Below, in pieces: positions 1 through 9,125 of a stretch of DNA of 64,000 nt. The notes beneath the pieces were generated by a model, which saw only the letters and a list, made by a program, of their open reading frames with translations, was not told where the DNA came from and searched no databases. Numbering within the stretch: the stretch's first letter is position 1; every line of letters starts with the position of its first letter. The position numbers and the translations under genes were made by a program. This stretch comes from Burkholderia cepacia ATCC 25416 (lineage in GTDB: Bacteria > Pseudomonadota > Gammaproteobacteria > Burkholderiales > Burkholderiaceae), in NCBI RefSeq assembly GCF_001411495.1, contig NZ_CP012983.1, forward strand, positions 372,001 to 436,000, read 5' to 3'.

Positions 1-2
1 GC

Positions 3-179
3 AGCAAGGGGCAGGTCTTGTCGCTGATCGCCGAAATCGCGGCGAAACCGGCGTCGGTCGATTGTGCGACCCATGCGAAACGATTGCTGTCGCGGGTCCC
101 GCCGGGGAATGCAGCGGATGGCGGCGAGGCCGCCGCCGATCGCGACGAACCGGTGTTGCGCCGGCCGACCCGCGCGTAG
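3..179 (+). CDS. C-terminal end of an unidentified protein (5' end outside window)
   Basis: An open frame enters from the left edge and runs 58 codons to a TAG at 177-179. It has no internal stop and uses GC-rich third positions like its neighbours. The visible residues include a hydrophobic stretch, LSLIAEIAAKPASVD, followed by a charged, Ala-rich tail. I do not recognise the family and no function is claimed. The convergent DJ-1-like gene ends 21 bases beyond its stop. It could be a chance open frame, since the window shows too little to test it. Confidence 0.35.
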   Translation, partial: SKGQVLSLIAEIAAKPASVDCATHAKRLLSRVPPGNAADGGEAAADRDEPVLRRPTRA

Positions 180-199
180 CGGGGCGCCGGCGCATCACC

Positions 200-883
200 T
201 CACAGCAGCGCGACGACCTGCTCGGCGGTCGCCTTCGCCGATTGCGGATTCTGGCCGGTCACCAGACGGCCGTCGACGACGACGTTCGACGTGAACGGCA
301 GCAGCGCCTTCTCGTAGCGCGCGCCACGCTGCTGCATCTGCTCCTCGACGTTGTACGGCACCTTCTTCGCGACACCGGCGAGGATTTCCTCCACCCACGA
401 GTAGCCGGTGATCCGGCGTCCGGCAACCAGCAGCGAGCCGTCCGACAGCGTCGTGTTCAGCAGCCCGCAGTAGCCGTGACAGACCGACGACACGACGCCG
501 CCGCGCTCGTAGATCTCGCGCGTGAGCCGCTGCAGCCCCGCGTCGTCCGGGTAGTCCCACATCACGGCATGGCCGCCGGTGAAGTAGATCGCGTCGAAAT
601 CGGCCGGATCGATCTCGTCGGGGCGCGCGGTATTGGCAAGCAGGGCCGCGTTGGCCTTGTCGGCGCGCCACGCTTTCGAGGCGGCGTCGGCGTGCGGCCA
701 TTTGAGCGAGCGTGGCTCCAGCGGCGACACGCCGCCCTTGGGGCTCACGAGCCTCTGCTCATAGCCTTTCGCCGCGAAGATGTGGTGGGCATGAGTCAGT
801 TCGGACAGCCACAGGCCGGTCGGTTGCGACGGGTCGGCGTAGTGCGCGACGTTGCTGACGACGTGAAGGATGCGCTTGCTCAT
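200..883 (-). CDS. DJ-1/PfpI-family type 1 glutamine amidotransferase-like protein
   Basis: A 227-residue cytosolic protein of the DJ-1/PfpI superfamily, of the size of Hsp31-like glyoxalase III or chaperone members. The nucleophile elbow is visible as SSVCHGYCG with Cys135 and His136. A GGH turn lies at 103-105, and Glu28 in GLWLSELTHAHH is a plausible acidic partner of the cysteine. Members of this group detoxify methylglyoxal or act as proteases or chaperones; which applies here cannot be read from the sequence. The gene is monocistronic and converges on the partial frame at the window start. The nearby stress and aldehyde genes fit a reactive-carbonyl role, but that is inference. Confidence 0.92.
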   Translation of the reverse strand: MSKRILHVVSNVAHYADPSQPTGLWLSELTHAHHIFAAKGYEQRLVSPKGGVSPLEPRSLKWPHADAASKAWRADKANAALLANTARPDEIDPADFDAIYFTGGHAVMWDYPDDAGLQRLTREIYERGGVVSSVCHGYCGLLNTTLSDGSLLVAGRRITGYSWVEEILAGVAKKVPYNVEEQMQQRGARYEKALLPFTSNVVVDGRLVTGQNPQSAKATAEQVVALL

Positions 884-1015
884 GATGCGGATTCCTTTTC
901 ATCGGCCACGGGCGGACGTCTTCTACGTGCCGCCGGATTGTCGGATGGCAGTACACATACCCATGGCCTCGATACGCTGCCGAGGCAAACCATAACCTTT
1001 AAGCAAAGTTGAAGG

Positions 1016-1687
1016 TCAAGACCCTTTCGCTTTCGCTTTTGTTTTTGTCTTTGCTTCCCGCGCAGGGCTGGCGGGCAGTATGAGTCCGTCCAGCAAGGTT
1101 GTCAGCGCATCTTCGATCGCGTGATCGCCGACCTTCTCGCGCACCAGCCGCCTGTCGATCGCCAGCATCGTCAGGCCGTGCAGATGCGCCCAGCAGGCAG
1201 TTGCCTGGCCGAGCGCCGGGCGCGGGCGGATCGTGCCGGCGCGCTGGCCGTGTTCCAGGATGTCGACGACCAGCAGGAAAGGCGCCTGCACGCGCGGATC
1301 GAGATGGATGTCCGAGGGCTCCCCGGCATCCGCGGCAAACATCAGTCGATAGAGATCCGGGTTGCGCTGCCCGAATGCGAGATGGGCATACGCGAGCGCC
1401 AGCAGCACGTCCGGTGCGCTCGCCGCGGGATCGATGGACGCGGCGAGCTCGTCGCGCAGGCGGTCGAAGCCGATCAGTGCGAGCTCGTGCAGCAACGCGG
1501 CCTTGTCCGGGAAATGCCGGTACGGCGCGGAGTGGCTGACGTTCGCGCGCCGCGCGATTTCACGCAGCGTGAACTGCCAGCCCTGCTGCTCCTGCAGCGT
1601 GTCGAGCGCCGTTTCGATGATCGCGCGACGCAGATCCCCGTGGTGATAGGCCTTTTGCCCGGCGTCCGCATCCTCATCCGACGACAT
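1016..1687 (-). CDS. TetR/AcrR-family transcriptional repressor
   Basis: A 223-residue TetR regulator. The helix-turn-helix occupies residues 40-60 (TLREIARRANVSHSAPYRHF), followed by an all-helical ligand and dimer domain. The start at 1687 is preferred over an upstream in-frame codon at 1741 because AGGAG sits at the right spacing before it. The gene diverges from the aldehyde dehydrogenase at 1787, and repeated GTTGACAG elements lie between them, so it probably represses that gene and itself. The C-terminus is an unusual Lys-rich tail (KTKTKAKAK) written in near-repeats of a pyrimidine-rich hexamer, which suggests slippage at the 3' end. Confidence 0.92.
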   Translation of the reverse strand: MSSDEDADAGQKAYHHGDLRRAIIETALDTLQEQQGWQFTLREIARRANVSHSAPYRHFPDKAALLHELALIGFDRLRDELAASIDPAASAPDVLLALAYAHLAFGQRNPDLYRLMFAADAGEPSDIHLDPRVQAPFLLVVDILEHGQRAGTIRPRPALGQATACWAHLHGLTMLAIDRRLVREKVGDHAIEDALTTLLDGLILPASPAREAKTKTKAKAKGS

Positions 1688-1700
1688 CGTGTTGCTCCTA

Positions 1701-1760
1701 TGTTGACAGGGGACACATTGTGGGCCTATGATCCGCCGCATGCAAGTTGACAGTGTCTAC
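1701..1760. promoter_or_regulatory. putative TetR operator pair in a divergent promoter region
   Basis: Two direct copies of GTTGACAG lie at 1702-1709 and 1746-1753. The second forms a near-perfect dyad, GTTGACA-G-TGTCTAC (1746-1760, 6 of 7 half-site bases match). They sit between the divergent TetR gene and the aldehyde dehydrogenase gene, where TetR operators usually lie. Assignment to this TetR is inference from position. Confidence 0.45.
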
Positions 1761-1786
1761 ATCGACGCAACCTCGTGAGGTTCACC

Positions 1787-3262
1787 ATGGCCGTTTCCGC
1801 AGAATCCATCTCGAGCTTCGACCCGGCGGTGCTGCTGGCCCGCCAGCGCAACGCGTTCGTCAGCGAGGGGCCGCCGACCTTGCAGCAGCGCAAGGCCAGG
1901 CTCGCGCGGCTGCGCGCCGTGGTGCTGGCGTATCGCCGCGAAGTGGAGGAGGCGATCAGCGCCGATTTCGGGAATCGCTCGCGGCACGAGACCGCGATCA
2001 TGGAACTGGTCGGCGTGATCCAGGCGATCGACTACCTGACGCGCAACCTGCGCCGCTTCACGAAGCCGCAGCGCCGGCACGTCGGGATTTTCTATCGGGC
2101 CGGGCAGGCTCACGTGGAGTACCAGCCGTTGGGTGTGATCGGCGTGATGGCGCCGTGGAATTACCCGTTCTCGCTCACCTTCATTCCGCTGGCGACCGCG
2201 CTGGCCGCGGGCAATCGCGCGATGCTCAAGCCGTCGGAACTGACGCCGCGCACCAGCGAGGTGATGCGCCGGATGCTCGCGGAGACCTTCCCGAGCGAAG
2301 AAGTCGCGGTCGTGCTCGGCGGCCCGGAAGTCGGTGCGGCCTTCAGCGGCTTGCCGTTCGACCATCTGCTGTTTACCGGCAGCACACAGGTGGGCCGCAA
2401 GGTCATGAAGGCGGCCAGCGAGAACCTGGTGCCGGTGACGCTCGAACTCGGCGGCAAGAGCCCGGCGATCGTCGCGCGGGGGCATGTCGATGGCCGGACG
2501 ATGTCGAGCATCGTGTTCGGCAAGCTGTCGAACGGCGGACAGACCTGCGTGGCGCCCGACTATGCGCTGGTGCATGAAGACGACCTGGACGCGTTCGTCA
2601 CGCAATACGATGCGGCCGTCGCGCGCTTCTATCCGGACGGGCCGACGAGCCCGGATTACACGTCGATCGTCAGCGACCGGCATTACGATCGCCTGAAGGG
2701 GCTCGTCGACGAAGCGCGCAGCAAGGGCGCGCGCGTGATCGAGGCGGGCGTGAGCCCGCAGCAGGCGGCGACCCGCAAGCGGACGCTCGCCCCCACGCTG
2801 ATCGTCGGCGCCGGCGACGATACGGCCGTCATGCAGGAAGAAATCTTCGGGCCGATCCTGGCGGTGCGCACGTATCGCACGATCGACGAAGTCGTCGACT
2901 ACGTGAATGCGCGTCCGCGTCCGCTCGTGCTGTATTACTTCGGTGCGCAGGACGGCGACTGCGAGTCGCTGCTCAAGCGCACCACGTCGGGCAATGTCGG
3001 CATCAACAACACGCTCCTGCATGTCGCGCAGGAAGACTTGCCGTTCGGTGGCGTTGGTCCGAGCGGGATGGGCGCGTATCACGGCATCGAGGGATTCCGC
3101 GCGATGAGCCACGCGAAGGGCGTGTTCGTGCAGGGGCGCTGGAACCTGCCAAGCCTGCTGCGCGCGCCGTTCGGCAAGCTCGCGGATCTCTCGCTGGCGG
3201 CGCTGCTCGGGCGGAGCCGGGAACCGGTGGGCGTGCGCGCGGGATTGAGCGCCAAGCGCTGA
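1787..3262 (+). CDS. coniferyl-aldehyde dehydrogenase-like NAD(P)+ aldehyde dehydrogenase
   Basis: A 491-residue aldehyde dehydrogenase that would oxidise an aldehyde to its acid using NAD(P)+. The family core is complete: APWNYP with Asn125, the catalytic base in LELGGKSP (Glu220), the nucleophile in GGQTCVAP (Cys254), and EEIFGPIL further on. The short form and the FGGVGPSGMGAYHG ending fit the coniferyl-aldehyde/fatty-aldehyde class. The ATG at 1787 is chosen because GAGG lies 8 bases upstream; a GTG at 1775 is in frame but overlaps that site. It is divergent from a TetR repressor. The substrate is not shown by sequence; aromatic or lipid aldehydes are likely. Confidence 0.92.
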   Translation: MAVSAESISSFDPAVLLARQRNAFVSEGPPTLQQRKARLARLRAVVLAYRREVEEAISADFGNRSRHETAIMELVGVIQAIDYLTRNLRRFTKPQRRHVGIFYRAGQAHVEYQPLGVIGVMAPWNYPFSLTFIPLATALAAGNRAMLKPSELTPRTSEVMRRMLAETFPSEEVAVVLGGPEVGAAFSGLPFDHLLFTGSTQVGRKVMKAASENLVPVTLELGGKSPAIVARGHVDGRTMSSIVFGKLSNGGQTCVAPDYALVHEDDLDAFVTQYDAAVARFYPDGPTSPDYTSIVSDRHYDRLKGLVDEARSKGARVIEAGVSPQQAATRKRTLAPTLIVGAGDDTAVMQEEIFGPILAVRTYRTIDEVVDYVNARPRPLVLYYFGAQDGDCESLLKRTTSGNVGINNTLLHVAQEDLPFGGVGPSGMGAYHGIEGFRAMSHAKGVFVQGRWNLPSLLRAPFGKLADLSLAALLGRSREPVGVRAGLSAKR

Positions 3263-3282
3263 ACGCGGCCGCACGATGCCTG

Positions 3283-4161
3283 CTAGGGCGTAGTGCGCTT
3301 GCCCGCTCCCGTGCGAACGGCGGCTTCGTCGAAGATCGTCGCGGCGAATTCGACCGCGGCCGGCATCCGCGCGTCATGCATCAGCACGAATTCGACTTCC
3401 GGCAGTTCCGGCAAGCCGTCGGCCACGCCGAGTTCCCGGAGTGTGCCGTCGATCGCGCTGCGCGGCACCGGCGCGATGGCGATGCCGGCGCGCACGCATG
3501 TCCGGATGCCGGCGACGCTCGGGCTTTCGCATGCGATCCGGTAGCGCAGGTCGGCCAGCGCGAGCGCCTTGAGAGCGGCGCCCCGGTACGGGCAAGGATC
3601 GGGGAAGCACGCGAGCGCCACCTCGCCTTCCGGCAACCGCTCGTGGCGCGCAAATGCCCAGACGAGCGGCTCTTGCCACAACGTCGCGCCCTGATCCGTG
3701 TGCGCGCACCGGCTGCCGATCACGAGATCGAATTCGCCGTCGGCATGCCGCCGAAACAAGCTGTCGCCGATGTCGACCGTCAGATCCAGCCGCAATCCGC
3801 GCCGCGTGGCCGAGTGGCGGCGCATCGCGTCCGGCAGCCAGCCTTCCGCGAAATCCTCCGATGCGCCGATGCGCAGCCGGGTATCGGCTGCGTCGCCGGC
3901 TCCCAGCCGCGCCCTCGCTTCCCCGCTCAGATTGAGCATCGCGCGCGCGTAACCGAGCAGCGTCTGGCCATGCGCGGTGAGCGTGACGCTGCGCGTATTG
4001 CGCACGAGCAGCGCCTGGCCGACCTGTTCTTCGAGACGAACGATCTGGGCGCTGACCGCGGACTGGCTGAGATTCAGCCTGCGACCGGCGCCGGTGAAAC
4101 TCCGCACGTCGGCGACCGCGACGAACGTCTGAAGCAGCGCCGTGTCGAGAGGATTCTCCAT
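3283..4161 (-). CDS. LysR-family transcriptional regulator
   Basis: A 292-residue LysR-type regulator. The N-terminal winged helix starts LDTALLQTFVAVADVRSFTGAG, with the recognition helix in LSQSAVSAQIVRLEEQVG; the effector-binding domain follows from about residue 90. It ends 20 bases from the stop of the convergent aldehyde dehydrogenase and diverges from the azoreductase gene at 4294. A dyad of LysR-site type lies in the gap, so the azoreductase is the likely target. The inducer is unknown. Confidence 0.93.
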   Translation of the reverse strand: MENPLDTALLQTFVAVADVRSFTGAGRRLNLSQSAVSAQIVRLEEQVGQALLVRNTRSVTLTAHGQTLLGYARAMLNLSGEARARLGAGDAADTRLRIGASEDFAEGWLPDAMRRHSATRRGLRLDLTVDIGDSLFRRHADGEFDLVIGSRCAHTDQGATLWQEPLVWAFARHERLPEGEVALACFPDPCPYRGAALKALALADLRYRIACESPSVAGIRTCVRAGIAIAPVPRSAIDGTLRELGVADGLPELPEVEFVLMHDARMPAAVEFAATIFDEAAVRTGAGKRTTP

Positions 4162-4177
4162 TGATCACAAATCCGGG

Positions 4178-4194
4178 TTAATTCAATCAATTAA
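4178..4194. promoter_or_regulatory. AT-rich dyad between the LysR gene and azoR
   Basis: TTAATT-CAATC-AATTAA is a perfect 6-bp inverted repeat with a 5-base spacer in an otherwise GC-rich divergent intergenic region. Its size and A/T-flanked form match LysR recognition sites. Assignment to the adjacent LysR is inference. Confidence 0.45.
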
Positions 4195-4293
4195 TATCGT
4201 TTCCAAATTATAAGCGGGCTCGATACGCTGCGAACCGTAGTGGGCGACCGCGCATCCGGCGCGTCGCCGTCACTCCTGGCAAGGACCGGCTCC

Positions 4294-4926
4294 ATGACGT
4301 GCGTGCTCTATATCGAAGGCTCACCCAACAAGGCATATTCCGCATCCATCGAAGTGTGCAATGCGTTTCTCGACGCGTACCGGCATGCGCATCCCGATCA
4401 TGAAATACGAAAGCTCGACGTGTGGGATCTGGCGATGCCCGAATTCGACGAAGACGCGCTGGCCGCGAAATATGCGGGGCTGAGCGGCACCGCGTTGACA
4501 CCGTCGCAGGCGGCGGCATGGCAGCGGATCGAGCAGCTCGCAGCGCCGTTCCACGCAGCGGACAAGTTCCTGTTCGGCGTGCCGCTGTGGAATTTCAGCA
4601 TTCCGTACAAGCTCAAGCACCTGATCGATACGATCTCGCAGAAGGACGTGCTGTTCACGTTCGACGACACGGGCTTCACCGGCAAGCTGGCCGGGAAAAA
4701 GGCGGCCGTGGTCTACGCGCGCGGGCTCGGTTATCAGTCGCCGGGTTCGTTTACGCCGGCCGCAGAGTTCGATCTTCAGCGCCCGTACATGGAAACATGG
4801 CTCAGGTTCGTGGGCGTGACGGACGTCACGGGCATCGTCGTCGAGCGTACGTTGTTCGGTGCCGACGGAAAGGTCGATCGCAGCCGCGCGATCGACGAAG
4901 CCCGATCGATCGCGCGCGGGTTCTGA
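4294..4926 (+). CDS. azoR: FMN-dependent NADH-azoreductase (AzoR-like)
   Basis: A 210-residue flavodoxin-fold reductase. Family marks are the N-terminal phosphate loop after the first strand (YIEGSPNKAYSAS), the FGVPLWNFSIPYKLKHLID segment that forms the FMN/dimer face, and YARGLGYQ. AzoR proteins reduce azo dyes and quinones by two-electron transfer from NADH via FMN and act in the cytosol as homodimers. The start at 4294 has AAGGA 8 bases upstream; a GTG at 4240 is in frame but lacks a good site. Divergent from a LysR gene, which suggests induction by an electrophile or quinone. Confidence 0.93.
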   Translation: MTCVLYIEGSPNKAYSASIEVCNAFLDAYRHAHPDHEIRKLDVWDLAMPEFDEDALAAKYAGLSGTALTPSQAAAWQRIEQLAAPFHAADKFLFGVPLWNFSIPYKLKHLIDTISQKDVLFTFDDTGFTGKLAGKKAAVVYARGLGYQSPGSFTPAAEFDLQRPYMETWLRFVGVTDVTGIVVERTLFGADGKVDRSRAIDEARSIARGF

Positions 4927-5019
4927 CGCTGCCGCGCAGCGTATCCGGTGCGCCGGTGAGTCGGTGCGTCTGCGGTGTGCTCCCGGCGCTTGTGTCGGCG
5001 TGCGGGGCGGACGCCCGGA

Positions 5020-5637
5020 TCAGCGCCCGCCGCGCGCGATGGCGAGCGCAACGCCGAAGCCGACGAGCAGGCATCCGAAGGTGCGGTCGATCCAGTGCCG
5101 CAGCGACAGCAGGCGATCGCGGACGGCCGTCGCGGAGAAGCACACGGCCACCAGACTGAACCAGCCGGCGTGCGCCAGCGCGATGAAAGCACCGTAGCCG
5201 ATCTGCACGATCAACGGCGTGTCGGGCCGCACGGCCTGCATGAACAGGCTGACGATGAACACCGTGGTCTTGGGGTTCAGCGCATTGGTCAGGAAGCCGG
5301 TGCGCAGCGCGGCCAGGTCCGACAGCGGTGCGGCCGGCGCGTCGGCCTGCCTGCTGCCGGCCTTCGTCATGAGCATCTTCACGCCGAGGTAGACCAGGTA
5401 GATCGCGCCGATCAGCTTGACGGCATTGAAGAGCCACAACGATTGCCGGATCAGCAGGCCGACGCCCAGCAGCGTGTAGCTCACGTGAACCGTCACGCCC
5501 AGCCCGATACCCAGCGCGGTGAGCACGCCCGAGCGACGCGACAGCATCAGGCTGTTGCGCGTGACCATCGCGAAGTCCGGGCCCGGGCTGATCACGGCCA
5601 GCAGCGTGATGGTGACTACAACTATCAGTTCGGTCAT
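5020..5637 (-). CDS. LysE/RhtB-family amino-acid exporter
   Basis: A 205-residue inner-membrane protein with the LysE/RhtB signature near the N-terminus (ISPGPDFAMVTRNSL) and about six hydrophobic segments. NALNPKTTVFIVSLF is the conserved second half-signature. The family exports amino acids or their analogues by proton antiport. The start at 5637 is chosen over 5673 because AGGACAGGA precedes it. It is divergent from the LysR gene at 5705, the usual arrangement for a LysR-controlled LysE exporter. Confidence 0.92.
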   Translation of the reverse strand: MTELIVVVTITLLAVISPGPDFAMVTRNSLMLSRRSGVLTALGIGLGVTVHVSYTLLGVGLLIRQSLWLFNAVKLIGAIYLVYLGVKMLMTKAGSRQADAPAAPLSDLAALRTGFLTNALNPKTTVFIVSLFMQAVRPDTPLIVQIGYGAFIALAHAGWFSLVAVCFSATAVRDRLLSLRHWIDRTFGCLLVGFGVALAIARGGR

Positions 5638-5704
5638 CGTCCTGTCCTTGCGATTGATGGCTTGATGGCGCAATCTTATGGGTCAAGTTTCATCCGGAAA
5701 AGCG

Positions 5705-6628
5705 ATGATTTCTGACCAGAATGGTGAGATGGATTCACAATCGATGCGCGCGAACCTGCCTTCGCTGATGGCCCTGCGTTGCTTCGAGGCGGCGGCGCGT
5801 CACGAGAATTTCAGTCGTGCCGCCGACGAGCTGTGCCTGACCCACGGCGCGGTCAGCCGCGCGGTGCGGCTGCTCGAGGACGACCTGGGCGTGGCGCTGT
5901 TCCAGCGGCGCAGCCGGCGCGTGTTCCTGACCGACGCGGGCCGCAAGCTGGCGCAGGCGGTCCACGACGGGCTGGGGCTGATGCGTCACGCCGCGCAGGA
6001 ATTGCGCACCGAGGCCGCCCGGGCGCGGCGCTGGGTCCTGTCGTGCGAGCCGACGCTTCTGATGCGCTGGCTGATTCCGCGCTGGCCGGATTTTCAGGCG
6101 CGACATGCGGGCATCGACGTTCACCTGGCTGCCGCGGGTGGCCCGTTTTCATTCGACAGCGGCATCGACATGGCGATTCGACGCAACGACTTTGCGTGGC
6201 CGGCGGGTTACCACGCGGAGCGTCTGTTCGCGGAGCGGGTGGGGCCGGTTTGCCGGCCGGACAAGGTCGATGCGTGGTTTTCCGCTCGTCGCGGCGAGCG
6301 TTCGTTGAAGACGGACGTTCCGCAGTTGCATACGCGGACACGGCCGGACGCGTGGAAGGAATGGGCGGTTGCCGCGCATCAGCCGGCCGTGAGCGGGCGC
6401 GGGCAGGTGTTCGACCATTTCTACTTCAGCCTGCAGGCGGCGGTTGCGGGGCTGGGTGTCGCCATCGGCCCGTGGCATCTCGTTCGCGACGATATCGAAA
6501 GCGGCGTGCTGGTCGCGCCGATGGGGTTCGTCGAGGATGGTTCGCATTACTGTCTATTGACGCCGGAGCCGGTGGTGGCAGGCCGTGCACAGGCGGATGT
6601 GCTTGCGTGGTTGAGGGCGGTGGCCTGA
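5705..6628 (+). CDS. LysR-family regulator, GcvA-like
   Basis: A 307-residue LysR regulator of the GcvA type. SLMALRCFEAAARHENFSRAADELCLTHGAVSRAVRLLE covers the winged helix, and the effector domain begins near the WVLSCEPTLLMRWLIPRW segment. Several in-frame starts exist (5678, 5705, 5729, 5744). 5705 is chosen because GGAAAA lies 8 bases upstream; the true start is uncertain by up to 13 codons. It diverges from the LysE exporter gene and is its likely regulator. Confidence 0.9.
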   Translation: MISDQNGEMDSQSMRANLPSLMALRCFEAAARHENFSRAADELCLTHGAVSRAVRLLEDDLGVALFQRRSRRVFLTDAGRKLAQAVHDGLGLMRHAAQELRTEAARARRWVLSCEPTLLMRWLIPRWPDFQARHAGIDVHLAAAGGPFSFDSGIDMAIRRNDFAWPAGYHAERLFAERVGPVCRPDKVDAWFSARRGERSLKTDVPQLHTRTRPDAWKEWAVAAHQPAVSGRGQVFDHFYFSLQAAVAGLGVAIGPWHLVRDDIESGVLVAPMGFVEDGSHYCLLTPEPVVAGRAQADVLAWLRAVA

Positions 6629-6749
6629 TCGGCGCGCGGATGCCGGGGAGGGGCGGTCGACGATGAGCGAGACCGGCTGCTTCCGACGTTGAAGCGGCGC
6701 GCTGACAGCCGGCTCGGCCAGCGCGATCGGGTGACCGTAGTCGCCGTCG

Positions 6750-7622
6750 CTACGGTCGGGCGTCCGGCGCGAACGTCCTGCCCGTCACGTCCACGATGAA
6801 GTCGATTGCCGCGCGAATCGTCGGCGCATGTCTGAGGTCGGCATGCACGACCAGCCAGAGATCCCGGGCGTACGGTTCCCCGTCGAACGGCAGGCGCTGC
6901 AACACGGGATCGTCGTCGCCCATGAACACCGGCAGCCCGGCCACGCCGATGCCTGTACGTGCCGCCACCTGCTGTGTCGTGATGTCGCTCACCTCGCACG
7001 CGATACGGCGGCCTCGCGCGATCGACTCGAGCCATCTCTGATGCGGCATTTCCGCGAATTGCGCGTCGTAGCAGATGAAGGCCCAGTCGTCGGGCGACGA
7101 CGCGTGCGCATAGTCGCGGCTCGCATAGAGCCCGAACGCCATCTCGCCCAGCTTGCGCGTCACGTTTTGCGGTTCCTCGGGGCGGAACAGGCGCACGGCG
7201 ATATCGGCTTCACGACGGGCGAGCGACACGCGTTGCGCCTGGCTGGCCATCGATAGCCGAATGCCCGGATGCAATTGCGCGAATTCATGTAGATGATTCG
7301 CGAAGAAGTTGTTTGCGAGTACGGGCGGCACGCTGATCGTCACGGTGCCGTGCATCGGCAGGTGTTCCGTGAGCGCGAGGCGCTCGATCGCAAACGCGTG
7401 TGCCTCCATTTTCTCGGCGAGCTCGAGTATCTGCCGGCCGGCGGCGGTCGGCCGGCACGCGCGCGGCAACCGGTCGATCACGCGGATCTTCAGTTCCGCT
7501 TCGAGTGCGCCCAAGCGGCGGCTGACGGTCGCGTGGTCGACATTCAAGCGCCTGGCGGCTGCCGAAAGACTCCCCGTTTGTGCGACGGCAACGAAGTAGC
7601 GCAGGTTTTCCCAGTCGAACAT
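6750..7622 (-). CDS. LysR-family transcriptional regulator
   Basis: A 290-residue LysR regulator that begins MFDWENLRYFVAVAQTGSLSAAARRLNVDHATVSRRLGALE when started at 7622, the usual length for the family; the in-frame start at 7694 would add 24 atypical residues. A GGAG motif lies 12 bases upstream. It diverges from the DHA2 drug-efflux gene at 7719 with a 96-base gap, so it probably controls that pump. Confidence 0.92.
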   Translation of the reverse strand: MFDWENLRYFVAVAQTGSLSAAARRLNVDHATVSRRLGALEAELKIRVIDRLPRACRPTAAGRQILELAEKMEAHAFAIERLALTEHLPMHGTVTISVPPVLANNFFANHLHEFAQLHPGIRLSMASQAQRVSLARREADIAVRLFRPEEPQNVTRKLGEMAFGLYASRDYAHASSPDDWAFICYDAQFAEMPHQRWLESIARGRRIACEVSDITTQQVAARTGIGVAGLPVFMGDDDPVLQRLPFDGEPYARDLWLVVHADLRHAPTIRAAIDFIVDVTGRTFAPDARP

Positions 7623-7718
7623 CGGTGCATTTTCTCCAGGTTGCTGTGCTGTTTCGCGGAATATTCGCACAGAAGGCGATCCTCTACGCTGCAATCCTCC
7701 CCATGCGAAGGATTGCCG

Positions 7719-9125
7719 ATGCAGACCTCATCCAGACATCACCCGCGGCTGGTTCAAACGGCCGCGTGCCTCGGTTTTGCTGTCGTCCTGATCGACGTCA
7801 GCGTCGTCAACGTTGCGCTCGATGCATTGCGGACGGCCTTTGGCGCAGCGGTCACGGACCTGCAATGGGTCGTCAATGCGTATGCGCTCGTGTTCGCGGC
7901 GACCCTGCTGATGGCCGGCGCCCTCGGCGACCGGCTGGGCGCAAAGCGCGTGTTCATTGCCGGCTACGCGATATTCACGCTCTCGTCGATCGGCTGCGGC
8001 ATCGCGCATTCGATGGAAGCGTTGATCGCGTGGCGGCTCGTTCAGGGGATCGGCGCGTCGCTGCTGGTGCCGAACTCGCTGGCCGTGCTGCGCGTCGCAT
8101 TCGACGACGCGGCGGCGCGCAGCCGGGCGATCGGCTGGTGGGGCGCCGGCGGCGGCATCGCGCTGGCCGCGGGGCCGTTGGCCGGCGGATTGCTCATCGC
8201 TGCCGTGGGTTGGCGCAGCATTTTCCTGGTCAATGTGCCGGTCGGCCTGGCCGGTATCTGGATGACATGGCGGTTTGCGCCGGACACGAAAGCGCAGCGC
8301 GGAAGGCGCCTGGATCTTCCCGGACAACTGACCGGTGCGTTGGCGCTGGCGGCGCTCACGTTCGCGTCGACCGAGATCAGTGCACTGGGATGGCGCAACC
8401 CGGTCATCGTGGGCGCGTTCGCGTTGTGCGTCGGGCTGGGCATCGCGTTCGTCCGGCTGGAAGCGCGTAATCCGGACGCGATGCTGCCATCTGCGTTGTG
8501 GCAGGACCGGATCGTCCGCAGTTCGATCGTGATCGGCGCGATCGCGAATCTGGTCTTCTACGGGATCGTGTTTACGTTGAGCCTGCTTTTTCAGTCGGTG
8601 TGGCATATGACGCCCGTGCGTACGGGTGTCGCGTTTCTGCCGATGATGGGTGTGCTGATGGCCATGAGCATCGCTTCCGGCAGACTCACCGGCAGGCTCG
8701 GTGCGCGCACGCTGGCGACGGCCGGCCTGTCGATTTCCGCGGTCGGGTATCTCGCGATGTGGCCGGCGATCGCCGTGCACTCCAACGCGCTGCTCGCAAT
8801 ACCGATGCTGCTGGCAGGCAGCGGCATCGCGCTGACGATACCGACGATCACGGACGCGGCGCTCGCGGCGGTGAGCGCCGCGCAGTCAGGGGTGGCGTCC
8901 GGGCTGTTGAATACGGCCCGGCAGGTGGGCGGCGTGTTGGGCGTCGCGTTGTTTGGTTTCTTCGTTCGGGCGGCAGACAGCGCGACGTTCGTTCACGGGA
9001 TGGCGCGGGCGTTGATCGTTTCCGTTCTGTTGCTGGTGGCCGGTGCGGTGATGGCGTGGCGGAATCTGGGGCAGGCAGGGGCGCGAGGAATTCGGGCTCG
9101 CGGGGCGAACCCTCAACGTCAATGA
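7719..9125 (+). CDS. DHA2-family MFS drug/proton antiporter
   Basis: A 468-residue inner-membrane transporter with about 14 hydrophobic segments. It carries the MFS loop 2-3 motif GDRLGAKRVFIAG and the DHA2 (EmrB/QacA) mark LDVSVVNVAL-like near the start (IDVSVVNVALDALRTAF, with Asp in helix 1). The family extrudes hydrophobic cations, dyes or antibiotics using proton motive force. AAGGA sits 7 bases before the ATG at 7719. The 3' end overlaps the convergent SDR gene by 7 bases. Divergent LysR control is likely; the substrate is unknown. Confidence 0.92.
   Translation: MQTSSRHHPRLVQTAACLGFAVVLIDVSVVNVALDALRTAFGAAVTDLQWVVNAYALVFAATLLMAGALGDRLGAKRVFIAGYAIFTLSSIGCGIAHSMEALIAWRLVQGIGASLLVPNSLAVLRVAFDDAAARSRAIGWWGAGGGIALAAGPLAGGLLIAAVGWRSIFLVNVPVGLAGIWMTWRFAPDTKAQRGRRLDLPGQLTGALALAALTFASTEISALGWRNPVIVGAFALCVGLGIAFVRLEARNPDAMLPSALWQDRIVRSSIVIGAIANLVFYGIVFTLSLLFQSVWHMTPVRTGVAFLPMMGVLMAMSIASGRLTGRLGARTLATAGLSISAVGYLAMWPAIAVHSNALLAIPMLLAGSGIALTIPTITDAALAAVSAAQSGVASGLLNTARQVGGVLGVALFGFFVRAADSATFVHGMARALIVSVLLLVAGAVMAWRNLGQAGARGIRARGANPQRQ

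Noticed and set aside
1757..3274. 505-codon minus-strand ORF
   Set aside because: Antisense shadow of the aldehyde dehydrogenase.
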